A DNA stretch of 64,000 nucleotides, taken from positions 1,054,001 to 1,118,000 of the forward strand of contig NZ_CP042914.1 of assembly GCF_008065135.1 (NCBI RefSeq), given 5' to 3'. The notes beneath the pieces are model-generated. The model was not told where the DNA came from. It saw only the letters and a list, made by a program, of their open reading frames with translations, and searched no databases. This document shows, one piece after another, positions 16,158 to 24,287 of this stretch (positions are counted from its first letter, which is position 1; each line of letters begins with the position of its first letter). Position numbers and translations under genes: made by a program. The DNA is from Roseimaritima ulvae. Its GTDB lineage: Bacteria > Planctomycetota > Planctomycetia > Pirellulales > Pirellulaceae.

Positions 16158-16705
16158 ACGTCGTCGCGGAGTTTTGCGCGGGCGCGGCTGAGCATGGGGC
16201 CGACGCTGTTTTCGGGCAGTCCCGCCGCGGCGCTGATTTCGCCGTACGACTTGCCTTCCAGATGAAACATGCGGACCACGTTGGCTTCTTTGGGATCCAG
16301 CCGAGCCATCATCTGCTCAACTTGCTCTTGGTCGGCGATGCGATTCTCGTGGGTCGCTTCGATAGCCGGATCGACCGGTTCGGCGCCGGCAATCATTTGA
16401 AATCCGGCTGCTAGCATGCGTCGCACGATGATGCGACGAGCGACCACGGCCAGGTAGGTGGCCAGCGAGCAATTGCGGCGGAAGCGACGCAGCACGGCAA
16501 ACTGATTGTCCACCAAGACCATGAACACGTCGGCAACCAGATCGTCACGCTGCTCGGGCTGCAGCTGTATTTGCCGCGTCTGGGCGGTATGATTAACAAC
16601 GTGCACGACCAACCCTAAGAATCGGTCCACAAAGTTCTCCCAAGCCCGAGGCGCTTGCTCTAGGCATTGGTCGAGTAAACGGCGATCGACTTCGGAAAGA
16701 GACAC
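16154..16705 (-). CDS. ECF-like RNA polymerase sigma factor
   Basis: A sigma-70-family factor. The conserved protein starts around the GTG at 16705 ('VSLSEVDRRLLDQCLEQAPRAWENFVDRF', 183 residues); the frame continues to 16855, but that extension is not sigma-like. Region 2 is about residues 12-90 ('WENFVDRFLGLVVHVV...EQRDDLVADVFMVLVDNQFAVLRRFRRNCSLATYLAVVARRIIVRRM'). Region 4 is about 125-180 ('MMARLDPKEANVVRMFHLEGKSYGEISAAAGLPENSVGPMLSRARAKLRDD'). This arrangement resembles sigma factors frequent in planctomycetes. The stop codon is donated by a REP unit, so the C-terminus may have been trimmed or extended by that insertion. Confidence 0.85.
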   Translation of the reverse strand: MSLSEVDRRLLDQCLEQAPRAWENFVDRFLGLVVHVVNHTAQTRQIQLQPEQRDDLVADVFMVLVDNQFAVLRRFRRNCSLATYLAVVARRIIVRRMLAAGFQMIAGAEPVDPAIEATHENRIADQEQVEQMMARLDPKEANVVRMFHLEGKSYGEISAAAGLPENSVGPMLSRARAKLRDDV

Positions 16706-17023
16706 GGACGGCTTACGGGTTGGATGGTACCGAATGGCGATGGTAATGAAGAGAATCGCCCTATAGCATGTTAGGTACGATAGCTTCAGCTCGCAAGTTT
16801 TCCCGCCGAATTCACTAAAACACCCACCTTGCCAGTGTTTTGCCCACATTGACATCGCCCAGGGCGGGTCCTAGGATGCCGCGCGGGGCTCGTTGATGGC
16901 TGATACGAGTTAAGCTTTGGGTGCCAGGTGCCGAAAGTAACAACAGTGCCGCCCTGAAGGAGCGGATTTCCCCCCGCGTGGGGGTAGCATTTTTCACAGT
17001 TTTGCAGCGGAAAGGTAAGAACG

Positions 17024-17302
17024 ATGACGCATGTGGTGACGCAACCATGTTTCGGATGCAAATACACCGACTGTGTGGTGGTCTGCCCGGTAGAGTGCTT
17101 CTACGAGGGCGAGAAAATGCTGTACATTCACCCCGAAGAATGTATTGACTGTGAAGCCTGTGTGCCCGAATGCCCGGTCGAGGCGATTTTCCACGAAGAC
17201 AACGTGCCGGACGAGTGGAAAGAGTACATCGCCATGAACGCCGAGAAGTCCGAAGAGACCGAGGTGATTACGGAAAAGAAAGAACCTCTGGCCGACGACT
17301 GA
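17024..17302 (+). CDS. fdxA: 7Fe ferredoxin FdxA
   Basis: A bacterial-type ferredoxin of 92 residues carrying one [3Fe-4S] and one [4Fe-4S] cluster, used as a low-potential soluble electron carrier. The N-terminal cluster segment is '[18 protein letters not shown]' and the second is '[17 protein letters not shown]'. The residue order C-x2-C...TDC-x3-CPV matches the FdxA family rather than the 2x[4Fe-4S] clostridial type. Length is slightly short of the usual 106-112 residues; the tail is acidic ('[19 protein letters not shown]'). It is monocistronic, with an intrinsic terminator about 45 bp after the stop. Confidence 0.95.
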   Translation: MTHVVTQPCFGCKYTDCVVVCPVECFYEGEKMLYIHPEECIDCEACVPECPVEAIFHEDNVPDEWKEYIAMNAEKSEETEVITEKKEPLADD

Positions 17303-17345
17303 GCGGTGCCGACAGTTGGGGGTTCCCCGCCCTGCAAAACCACCC

Positions 17346-17377
17346 CAGCTCGCCGGCATCCGGCGAGCTGTTTTTTT
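17346..17377 (+). terminator. Rho-independent terminator of fdxA
   Basis: A perfect 11-bp GC-rich stem, CAGCTCGCCGG / CCGGCGAGCTG, with a 3-nt loop (CAT), followed directly by seven T. It lies downstream of the ferredoxin stop codon on the same strand. This is the clearest intrinsic terminator in the window. Confidence 0.93.
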
Positions 17378-17390
17378 GCGCGCGTGGTCC

Positions 17391-17453
17391 GTAGCCGAAC
17401 TCGCCAGAGTTTGGAGGAGTTGGAGAGCCCAATCCTGGGGCTCGCGCCCCAGG
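17391..17453. repeat. Single REP unit plus separate hairpin
   Basis: 17391-17414 is one complete 24-nt GTAG unit (stem core AACTC/GAGTT, loop GCCA) without an inverted partner nearby. Twenty bases on, 17434-17453 is a perfect 8-bp hairpin (CCTGGGGC, loop TCGC, GCCCCAGG), followed by CTTTACGC. It is a different palindrome without the GTAG head. Both lie between the fdxA terminator and the end of the convergent HNH gene. Confidence 0.75.
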
Positions 17454-17514
17454 CTTTACGCTATCGCCGCTACGCGGCTGCAGAGCGGGAGATCGCTGCC
17501 TCTAAATACGCGAC

Positions 17515-18120
17515 TCAGCTGGCTGCCGGCAGGAAGGTTTTCCAGCAGGCGTAGCGGGGGTCGGAAACGGCTTGCGTCAGTTGGGGGTTGTGTCGCGGCC
17601 GCGCGGGCTTGGTTAGCAGCTTCATCTTGGCCTGCTGCGGCGTCCGCCCGCCCTTGCGACTATTGCACCGCAAGCAACAGCAGACAATGTTTTCCCAAGT
17701 CGTCAAACCACCGTGCGAGCGAGGTACGACGTGGTCCAAGCTCAGCTGGCTGGTCGGTTTGGCTTGGCCGCAGTATTGGCACAGGTGTCCATCGCGGGCG
17801 AACAAGTTTTTGCGGTTGAACCGCACGGTGCCCATGGGGACTTTATCAAACCGTGTCAGCCGCACGATGCGAGGCACTTGGAGTTCGAACCCGACCGCTT
17901 GGATGTATTCTTCGCCGGGTTGTTTTTCCAGCGAAGCCAAACGGCTCAGTTCACACCAGGAGTCAAAGTCGTAGCTGACGTACTGTTCGGATTCCAGGGT
18001 GATGACTTCGGCACAGTTGCGATACAAAACGGTCAACGCCCGTCGCACATTGACGACGCGTGTCGCCATGTAGAAACGGTTCAAGACCAAGACATTACTT
18101 TCCAGAGCACTCGCGGACAT
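17515..18120 (-). CDS. HNH endonuclease family protein
   Basis: About 201 residues from the ATG at 18120 ('MSASALESNVLVLNRFYMATRVVNVRRAL'); the frame extends to 18216 and a further ATG at 18132 is possible. The N-terminal half is the domain that usually precedes bacterial HNH domains of this kind ('NVLVLNRFYMATRVVNVRRALTVLY'). The C-terminal HNH core has 'LCQYCG' and 'LSLDHVVPRSHGGLTTWENIV' followed by 'CLRCNSRKGGRTP', that is two CxxC zinc pairs around the catalytic DH and N. These proteins are widespread, stand-alone chromosomal genes; DNA cleavage is expected, but the biological role is not established. Confidence 0.9.
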   Translation of the reverse strand: MSASALESNVLVLNRFYMATRVVNVRRALTVLYRNCAEVITLESEQYVSYDFDSWCELSRLASLEKQPGEEYIQAVGFELQVPRIVRLTRFDKVPMGTVRFNRKNLFARDGHLCQYCGQAKPTSQLSLDHVVPRSHGGLTTWENIVCCCLRCNSRKGGRTPQQAKMKLLTKPARPRHNPQLTQAVSDPRYACWKTFLPAAS

Positions 18121-18307
18121 CGCGTCCTCCATGGCAGGAAAGCCATCGCGGTAACCGATGCTGGAGGGCCCTGTTGGGAACCAGAATCCGCTACGTCCTG
18201 CGACGGCCGTAGGCATTGGGTCGGCATCTAGGTGTCAATCTCGCGTCTACAACGATTTTAGTCCGTCAGCCATCGCGAAAACAACAGCGGTCGGCTGTCT
18301 CGGCGGC

Positions 18308-18931
18308 ATGAAACGACTAAGCTTAACAAACCCGGCTTGCTCCACGAGACACTCCTGCTGTTACAGAAGGTTCGCAAATTCCTTGTCGACAACGATCGAA
18401 ATCACCTGGGCGGTCGGCCTGTTGCTGATCTGTACGGTTGGCTGGGGGCTGAATTTGATCGCGCTGCCGGGCAATTGGTTCGCCGTCGCCACGGTCGCCC
18501 TGTACGCCTGGCTGGGGCCCGAAGAGGGGCGGGTGGCGGTTGGCTGGGGCGTGTTGGCCGCCGTGTTTGTTTGTGCCTTGGTCGGTGAATTGCTGGAATT
18601 TGCTGCCGCCGCCATGGGGGCGCAGCGAGCCGGTGCGAGCCGGCGCTCGACGATGTTGGCGATCGTGGGCTCGATGGTCGGAGCCGTCTTGGGGGCCGTG
18701 GTCGGATTGCCCTTCATTCCGGTACTGGGGCCGGTGGTCGCCGCGGTCCTGTTCGGCGCCCTGGGCGCCACGGCCGGAGCGATGCTTGGCGAGTGGAGCG
18801 ACGGCAAGTCGTGGCGGGAGAGCTGGCCCATCGGCCATGCCGCTTTCTGGGGGCGACTGTTGGGTACCGTTGGCAAAATTTTGGCCGGCTTGGCGATCTT
18901 GGTCGTCATCCTGCTGGCGGTTTGTTTTTAA
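18308..18931 (+). CDS. DUF456 family membrane protein
   Basis: A strongly hydrophobic protein. The frame has an ATG at 18308, but the family-like sequence starts at a TTG at 18383 ('LSTTIEITWAVGLLLICTVGWGLNLIALPGNWF', about 182 residues), which may be the true start. The sequence 'LNLIALPGNW' and the following 'LGELLEFAAAAMGAQRAGASRRS' and 'GSMVGAVLGAVVGLPFIPVLGPVVAAVLFGALGATAGA' with Gly-zipper-like repeats are typical of DUF456. About five membrane spans are expected. Function unknown in the family. Confidence 0.85.
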   Translation: MKRLSLTNPACSTRHSCCYRRFANSLSTTIEITWAVGLLLICTVGWGLNLIALPGNWFAVATVALYAWLGPEEGRVAVGWGVLAAVFVCALVGELLEFAAAAMGAQRAGASRRSTMLAIVGSMVGAVLGAVVGLPFIPVLGPVVAAVLFGALGATAGAMLGEWSDGKSWRESWPIGHAAFWGRLLGTVGKILAGLAILVVILLAVCF

Positions 18932-19081
18932 AAGCCGCCGGGTGAATTGTCTTGCAGTCGGGTCCGCGTTGTCAGTACGATAGAGAAGTCACGACCAACG
19001 TCCTTCTTTTCGTTATCTGGTTTTTGGCTTCGCATTGAGCGAGCCGCGTTGTCGCTGACAACTCGTGAGGACTGCACACGG

Positions 19082-19378
19082 ATGATCCAATACACGTGCG
19101 ATCGCTGTAAGCGAGAATTCAACGGGCGCCAGGACACTCGCTACGAACTGTTGCTGGAAGTGCGGCAAGCCGTGCAACCGGAAATCGAATTTTCCGAAGA
19201 GGACAGTGACCACCTGTTAGAACTGCATGAACTGCTCGGTCAATTGGAAGACCAACCGGCGCCCCCGCCCTGCGCCCCACAGCAGCACTTCGATCTTTGC
19301 CCGCAGTGCTACCAACGCTTCGTCACCAATCCACTCGGACGCGACACCGCCGTGGTCTTGGGCTTCAGCAACAACTAG
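19082..19378 (+). CDS. Small Cys-rich (zinc-ribbon-like) protein
   Basis: A protein of 98 residues starting at ATG 19082. The N-terminal 'YTCDRCKREF' (CxxC) and the C-terminal 'FDLCPQCYQRFV' (CxxC) can bind one zinc ion together. Between them is an acidic helix-rich segment ('FSEEDSDHLLELHELLGQLEDQ'). The upstream frame to 18947 is not protein-like. The architecture resembles small planctomycete proteins of unknown function. Two REP-like hairpin units follow its stop codon by 5 bp. Confidence 0.65.
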   Translation: MIQYTCDRCKREFNGRQDTRYELLLEVRQAVQPEIEFSEEDSDHLLELHELLGQLEDQPAPPPCAPQQHFDLCPQCYQRFVTNPLGRDTAVVLGFSNN

Positions 19379-19383
19379 CCAAA

Positions 19384-19557
19384 GTAGCATGGGCCCCCGG
19401 CCCGTGTAGCAAAGTAGCATGGGCCCCCGGCCCGTGTGAAACCGTTGGGTAGTGTGAGCAGGACTTAAGGGACTAAAAGGACTAAAGGGCATCGCCACCA
19501 CAGTCCCTTATGTCCCAACGCTGCCTGTTGAATACACGGGCCAGGGGCCCATGCTAC
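19384..19557. repeat. Three GTAG hairpin units, second family
   Basis: Direct copies at 19384-19406 and 19414-19436 and an inverted copy at 19535-19557. Each is GTAG, arm CATGGGCC, a 3-nt loop (CCC, or CCT in the inverted copy) and arm GGCCCGTG, an 8-bp stem with one T-G wobble. The sequence is unrelated to the CCGA...TTGG family, but the head and the stem length are the same. The block lies between two convergent genes. The 98 bases between the second and third copies contain no gene. Confidence 0.85.
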
Positions 19558-19577
19558 GCCAACTTTCCCGGCTGCCT

Positions 19578-20645
19578 TTACTGCTTGGCCAAAACATCTT
19601 GATGCGGTGTAGCGGCGTTCAAAAACTCTTGCTGCGCTTCTTGGTAATCCAGGATGGCGATCCGAACCGGCATCGGTAAGCTGCGGATGTTTTTGTCCAA
19701 GTGTGGATCGACCGTGCCACGCATGACTTGATACATCCAGTCGTGGCGGATCTCGTCTTGTTTCAGATCCAGCACGTGTGCAACTTGCCGGAACAGACTG
19801 GAGCTGGGCGAACGTTTCTTGTGGGCAAACTTTGCCGCGGCGCCGCGCAGCGCGCCTTCGCGTTCCACCAATCGCATGGCGGCTTGTCGCACCGCCGGGT
19901 CGTCGTCCAAAAACGTGGCCACCACAAATTCGGCTCGACCCACACAGCGGATTTCGGAATCCAGTCCAGCAAAGGTTTTCTTGGAAGTGTTGGCCGCGAT
20001 CTGGATGTCCAACAAACCGGACTGCCAACACTGCGGTACCGACAACACGACTTCAAATTGTTTGTCGCCTTCGAGTACCTGCAGGGCGGTCGAGCGGAGT
20101 TTGAAGTACACCCCGTGGCCGCGTCCTAGAGTGCCGCTGGCCGCCACCACTTCCAGCGGTGCCACGCGACGGAACTTGATGTTGTCGACGTCCTTCTTGC
20201 TGGTCTCGCCGGACATCTTGGCTTCGATCATATCGCCGTAGCCGCCATCGAGCGTGAAGCCCAATTGCTTGTTGCGTTCGGCCGTTTGATTGATCTCCAA
20301 ATTGCCTTCGTATGGGCTGGCCAATTCGGTCCGCGGCGCATAATCGACCACGCTGATCGACGAATCGATGCAGTGCACTTGGATCATCACCTGGTCGATG
20401 CGAGGCGGTTGAGGCGAATCGACGAGGGCGGAGATCCGCAGTGGGATGCGAATCAATCGCTGTCCGGGCAGGGGCCGGAGCGATTCGCAGGGATGAACGT
20501 TTTCGGCGACCGACAGCGGAGCGAGGTCAAAGCGGATCGCTGGTTGAGCGTGGGCTGCGGCGGCGGCCAGCAGGCACAACATGAAGGCGATCGTGGGGGC
20601 CGACACCAAGTGCGAACGCACACGGGACACAAGCAGACTGCACAT
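19578..20645 (-). CDS. Secreted hypothetical protein
   Basis: A protein of 355 residues. Residues 1-33 form a signal peptide ('PTIAFMLCLLAAAAAHAQ'). The central part looks beta-rich ('LIRIPLRISALVD', 'RIDQVMIQVHCID', 'HGVYFKLRSTALQVLEGDKQFEVVLSVP'). A HEAT-like helical stretch follows ('DDDPAVRQAAMRLVEREGALRGAAAKFAHKK'). No catalytic motif is recognised. The protein is predicted to be periplasmic or surface exposed; it is monocistronic. Planctomycete-specific by appearance. Confidence 0.7.
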   Translation of the reverse strand: MCSLLVSRVRSHLVSAPTIAFMLCLLAAAAAHAQPAIRFDLAPLSVAENVHPCESLRPLPGQRLIRIPLRISALVDSPQPPRIDQVMIQVHCIDSSISVVDYAPRTELASPYEGNLEINQTAERNKQLGFTLDGGYGDMIEAKMSGETSKKDVDNIKFRRVAPLEVVAASGTLGRGHGVYFKLRSTALQVLEGDKQFEVVLSVPQCWQSGLLDIQIAANTSKKTFAGLDSEIRCVGRAEFVVATFLDDDPAVRQAAMRLVEREGALRGAAAKFAHKKRSPSSSLFRQVAHVLDLKQDEIRHDWMYQVMRGTVDPHLDKNIRSLPMPVRIAILDYQEAQQEFLNAATPHQDVLAKQ

Positions 20646-20976
20646 GGGGTTTTCCTTTCCTGCAGATGGATCTCCTTTTCAGACTGCGTCTTGCAGCGGC
20701 AACGCACCAGCCTCTGGCGGCGTGCGCTTCTCCAGCGCGTGCATTGCGTTCGCTTCCATCCCGGAAGGGCGGCCCGAGGAGCGTCCTCGCGGCGGCAGGG
20801 GCATCCTATGGCCTGGCACGCGGCGGGCAACCAGCCGAGCCCGCTCAACCGCTCGCCGGCAACCGCCACACAACGCCCCCACGCCGCAAATTACAAAGAA
20901 AAACAGCGATTCGCCGGGCCGGATCCAGCGGTCATCCGGTTTCGGCCAGCGTGCTGGACACTACGGGGGCCCCGCA

Positions 20977-21056
20977 ATCAGCCGCATCGCGCTAGCGACC
21001 GGTTCGCGTGCGCATCGTCCGGGGCGGAAACCGTGGGCTAGCGCGATGCGGCTGAT
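20977..21056. repeat. Perfect 20-bp inverted repeat in gene-free interval
   Basis: Arms 20977-20996 (ATCAGCCGCATCGCGCTAGC) and 21037-21056 are exact reverse complements separated by 40 bp. This is the only structure that I see in the 575-bp gene-free interval 20646-21220 between the divergent secreted-protein gene and ftsY. Phrases around it (CCGTGGGCTAGCGC, GGGAACCGTGGG) are themselves repeated locally, which suggests a dispersed intergenic element. Confidence 0.8.
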
Positions 21057-21220
21057 GGGAACCGTGGGCTCTGCGGAAACAAACTTTCGACGGCAAGCCG
21101 GTTGCTGAATCGGCCTCTACCGCAAACAATTCAAGCCCCCCTGCCCTGCCCGGCCGTTTTGGTGGCGGGCGGAACCAACACCTTCGCTGACAATCCGTTC
21201 CCCTACCCGTAGTTGCATCC

Positions 21221-22240
21221 ATGGCGTTTTGGCGTTCCAAAAAAGACGATTCGACTTCCGCCCCGTCCTCTGCTGACAATACGCCGGCAGCCGACAGCTC
21301 CTCCGACGGCGGGCAGGAAGCCGGATTGCTGGGGCGGTTTCGCCAGGGGCTACAGAAGACGCGGCAGGTTCTGGGCACCGACATCCGCGACCTGTTCAAA
21401 GACGAAGGCCGGCTGGTCGATGAGGAATTTCTGAAAGACCTGTTCGCACGCCTGGTGCGGACCGATATGGGCGCCGGACCGGCGGGCAAAATTCGTGACG
21501 ACATCGGTTCGCGGTTTCGCGCTCGCCGCGTACAGATGGAGGATGTGCTGGACGCCATCCGCCAACAGACCCGCGAAATGCTGCAGCAGGAACGCTCCGA
21601 TTTGCGGTGGGCCGAACAATCGCCCACGGTGATTCTGGTGGTCGGCGTCAACGGCAGCGGCAAAACCACCTCGATCGGCAAACTGGCCAACTTCCTGCAC
21701 CAGGAAGGCCACAAAGTGGTGCTCGGCGCCGGCGATACCTTTCGCGCCGCGGCGGTCGAACAATTGACCGTTTGGGCGGGACGCATTGGCTGTGACATCG
21801 TGACCGGCAAACCGGAAGCCGACCCGGCCAGCGTCGCTTTTCAGACCGTCGAGAAAGCCGTCGAAACCGGGGCCGACGTGGCCATCATCGATACCGCAGG
21901 CCGCTTGCAGACCCAAACCCACCTGATGGCTCAACTGGAAAAGATCCGCCGCGTGGTCGGCAAACGAGTGCCCGAGGCGCCGCATGAGGTGTTGTTGGTG
22001 CTGGACGCCACGGCTGGCCAAAACGCGATCAGTCAGGCTCGTGGGTTTAGCGATGCAGCTAATTGCACCGGAATCGTGTTAGCCAAACTGGATGGATCGG
22101 CCAAGGGCGGCGTGGTGATCCCGATCCTGGAACAGTTCGCCTTGCCGGTCAAATTCGTCGGCCTCGGAGAAGGCATCGGCGACTTGGCTCGATTTGATTC
22201 CGACGCCTTTAGCGATGCCTTGTTCAGCGACGGAAGCTAG
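21221..22240 (+). CDS. ftsY: Signal recognition particle receptor FtsY
   Basis: The SRP-receptor GTPase of 339 residues, which docks ribosome-SRP complexes at the membrane. A short acidic/Ser-rich A region (1-45) precedes the N domain (about 45-125) and the G domain, with G1 'GVNGSGKTTSIGKLA' near 148, 'GAGDTFRAAAVEQL' near 170, 'DTAGRLQTQTHLM' near 225, 'LDATAGQNA' near 263 and 'LAKLDGSAKGGVVI' near 287, then 'FVGLGEGIGDLARF'. The short A region is normal for many non-enteric bacteria. It is monocistronic, with the next gene convergent 5 bp away. Confidence 0.97.
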   Translation: MAFWRSKKDDSTSAPSSADNTPAADSSSDGGQEAGLLGRFRQGLQKTRQVLGTDIRDLFKDEGRLVDEEFLKDLFARLVRTDMGAGPAGKIRDDIGSRFRARRVQMEDVLDAIRQQTREMLQQERSDLRWAEQSPTVILVVGVNGSGKTTSIGKLANFLHQEGHKVVLGAGDTFRAAAVEQLTVWAGRIGCDIVTGKPEADPASVAFQTVEKAVETGADVAIIDTAGRLQTQTHLMAQLEKIRRVVGKRVPEAPHEVLLVLDATAGQNAISQARGFSDAANCTGIVLAKLDGSAKGGVVIPILEQFALPVKFVGLGEGIGDLARFDSDAFSDALFSDGS

Positions 22241-22245
22241 ACGCG

Positions 22246-22653
22246 TTACAACGATTCGGAAATCGAATTCCACGACCAGACCACCACCCAACAGACCACC
22301 CCGATCAAGGCGAAGGTATAGATCGTCACCACGATCGCCCACAGCCAACGTTGTAGCCGGGTGAAGTTGGGGTTCATCCACAGCAGCGGTAAGCCCAGGA
22401 AGCCGGTCACGCAAAACAGCGTCGCCAAGATTGCCAACCGGCTGTGTAGCACCTGCTGATACAATCCCTCGGCCGGCGGTGCGTGAGGCGTGGAAGGCTG
22501 GCCCGCTTGTTCGCCGCTGGCTGCTGGCTGCACTAGTTTGGCCTGCACCAAATCAGCTTGCGCCGGCGGCAGCGACCCGGCGGAGGAAGCGGCCGGTTTG
22601 CGGGGAGACGATTCGTGGGAGGACGCTTCGTTGACCACGTCGGCTTCATTCAT
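22246..22653 (-). CDS. Small hypothetical membrane protein
   Basis: A protein of 135 residues: a Ser/Pro/Ala/Glu-rich cytoplasmic N-terminus (1-65) and two membrane spans (about 73-92, 'LAILATLFCVTGFLGLPLLW', and about 103-128, 'LWAIVVTIYTFALIGVVCWVVVW'). It lies downstream of the aldo/keto reductase gene and overlaps it by 8 bp, so the two are probably co-transcribed. No family is recognised. Confidence 0.65.
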   Translation of the reverse strand: MNEADVVNEASSHESSPRKPAASSAGSLPPAQADLVQAKLVQPAASGEQAGQPSTPHAPPAEGLYQQVLHSRLAILATLFCVTGFLGLPLLWMNPNFTRLQRWLWAIVVTIYTFALIGVVCWVVVWSWNSISESL

Positions 22654-23626
22654 AGATCGGGCAGAAAGTATTGAACGCTTGTTCGCAAAACACGCCGGGA
22701 TCGTTGAACCGTCGGTGCTGATCGAGTCCGCTGATGGCTTGCATCTCGGCGTCGCTCAATTCAAAGTCGAACAGGTCGATGTTTTCTCGCAAGCGATCGC
22801 GGTTGGCGGTTTTGGGAATGATCGCCGTGCCGCGCTGTAGCCCCCAACGCATCACGATCTGCGCGGCCGTGCGAGCATGGCGGTCGGCGATTTCGACCAC
22901 CGTGGGTTCACTCAGCACGGTGTCGCCGGGTTCGGCCATGTTCAGCGACACGTAGGACAGCGCGCCCAACGGCGAAAAGGCCGTCATGGCGATATCGTGT
23001 TGCTGACAAAATCGCAGCAGCTTGTCTTGCACCAGATAAGGATGCGACTCGACCTGCAGCACCGCCGGAGTCACATTGGCATAGTTCAGCAAGTCACGCA
23101 ACAAGGAGGTTCCAAAGTTGCAAACGCCGATGTTGCGGACCAATCCGGCGGTCACCAGTTCTTCCATCGCCGCCCAGGTTTCGGCGATCGGCACGCGATC
23201 CAGTTGCATCGCCGGAGTAGCAGCGTCGGGATCGTGTAACCAGCCCGGTGGGTAGCGGACGTCGAAGTCGACGAACTGCAGAGCGATGGGGAAATGGACC
23301 AGGTACAGGTCCAAGTAATCGAGCTGGAGGTCCGCCAGAGAACGTTCCACGGCGCTTCGCACGTGTTCGCGTCGATGGTAGGTGTTCCAAAGTTTGGATG
23401 TGATCCACAGCTCTTCGCGAGACACGCTGCCGCTGCGGAGTACGGATTGCAACCCGCGGCCGATCGCCGCTTCGTTGCCGTAGTCACAGGCGCAGTCAAA
23501 GTGTCGGTAGCCGGCTTCGACGGCTTCGGCGACGAGCGACTCGCAGCGAGTATCGTCGACCTTCCACATCCCCAAACCGATGCGGGGAAGTTGATCGTTG
23601 TTGGCGAGGCGAATGGTGGGCAGCAT
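22646..23626 (-). CDS. Aldo/keto reductase
   Basis: An NAD(P)H-dependent oxidoreductase of the AKR superfamily, about 326 residues from the ATG at 23626 ('MLPTIRLANNDQLPRIGLGMWKV'). The open frame continues to a TTG at 23656 through a non-conserved segment. Catalytic residues are visible: Asp/Tyr in 'HFDCACDYGNEAAIGRGL', Lys in 'ELWITSKLWNTYH', and His in 'LYLVHFPIALQ'. The C-terminal cofactor region 'GTAIIPKTANRDRLRENIDLFDFELSDAEM' is typical. The substrate is unknown. It probably lies in one transcript with the hemerythrin-like gene upstream and the small membrane-protein gene downstream. Confidence 0.93.
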   Translation of the reverse strand: MLPTIRLANNDQLPRIGLGMWKVDDTRCESLVAEAVEAGYRHFDCACDYGNEAAIGRGLQSVLRSGSVSREELWITSKLWNTYHRREHVRSAVERSLADLQLDYLDLYLVHFPIALQFVDFDVRYPPGWLHDPDAATPAMQLDRVPIAETWAAMEELVTAGLVRNIGVCNFGTSLLRDLLNYANVTPAVLQVESHPYLVQDKLLRFCQQHDIAMTAFSPLGALSYVSLNMAEPGDTVLSEPTVVEIADRHARTAAQIVMRWGLQRGTAIIPKTANRDRLRENIDLFDFELSDAEMQAISGLDQHRRFNDPGVFCEQAFNTFCPIYE

Positions 23627-23652
23627 ATTGGGCGTCGGTTGTTGGTTGTCGG

Positions 23653-24129
23653 TCAATCGCCACCGCCTAGGTCTTCTTCAAGGGCGGCGAGGATCAGATT
23701 CAGTTCGGCTGACTCATGCGCTTTGAGAGCTTTGTCGAAGGTCATGAATTGCTCGGCCAATTGTTCGCAGTGAGGCACCGCTTGTAAGTTCTTCTGCGCC
23801 GCTCCGTCCGCCATGTCGCGCGCGAGCACGAACAGTTCGGCGTGTTGGGCGCGCAGCGCACAGGCTTGGTTGTCTAATCGGGGCGAAGATTCGAGGGCGT
23901 CTTCAAAATATCCGTAGGCCTCTTCCAAGGTAAAGTGGAAGGCCAATTGGTCGCACAGTTGTTCCAGCAGGTCCACGTATTCGCGGCAGTGATTGGGGAT
24001 CGCTTGAGGCTGGGACGACAGCTGACGCAAATGGTCCAGCAATTCCTTTAGCTGTTGGTGGTCCGCTTTAATTTCTTGCAGGAACGCCGCGTTGATCGTT
24101 ACCCGATTGCCAGGCTTTTCCTCGGACAT
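23653..24129 (-). CDS. Hemerythrin-like HHE-domain protein
   Basis: A four-helix protein of 158 residues from ATG 24129 ('MSEEKPGNRVTINAAFLQEIKADHQQLKELLDHLR'). Candidate metal ligands follow the hemerythrin order: His in 'KADHQQL', His/Glu in 'AFHFTLEEAYGYF', His in 'LRAQHAELFVLARD', and a final 'KAHESAELNLILAAL'. Proteins of this kind bind a di-iron centre and act in oxygen, nitric oxide or iron handling. It is divergent from the lipase gene (158 bp between starts), upstream of the aldo/keto reductase on the same strand. Confidence 0.8.
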   Translation of the reverse strand: MSEEKPGNRVTINAAFLQEIKADHQQLKELLDHLRQLSSQPQAIPNHCREYVDLLEQLCDQLAFHFTLEEAYGYFEDALESSPRLDNQACALRAQHAELFVLARDMADGAAQKNLQAVPHCEQLAEQFMTFDKALKAHESAELNLILAALEEDLGGGD

Positions 24130-24287
24130 GATTGGTATCCTTTGCTGCTGTTTAGGGCCTCTTGCTCCATCATAGTATGTCCGTGCCCACACCGCAGGGA
24201 TGCGAGGACCCTGAATTGTACGTCGCGCTTGCCTGGGGCGTTCGGGTGGGTGACAATACGGGGAACATAAAATAGGGAAATAAACAC

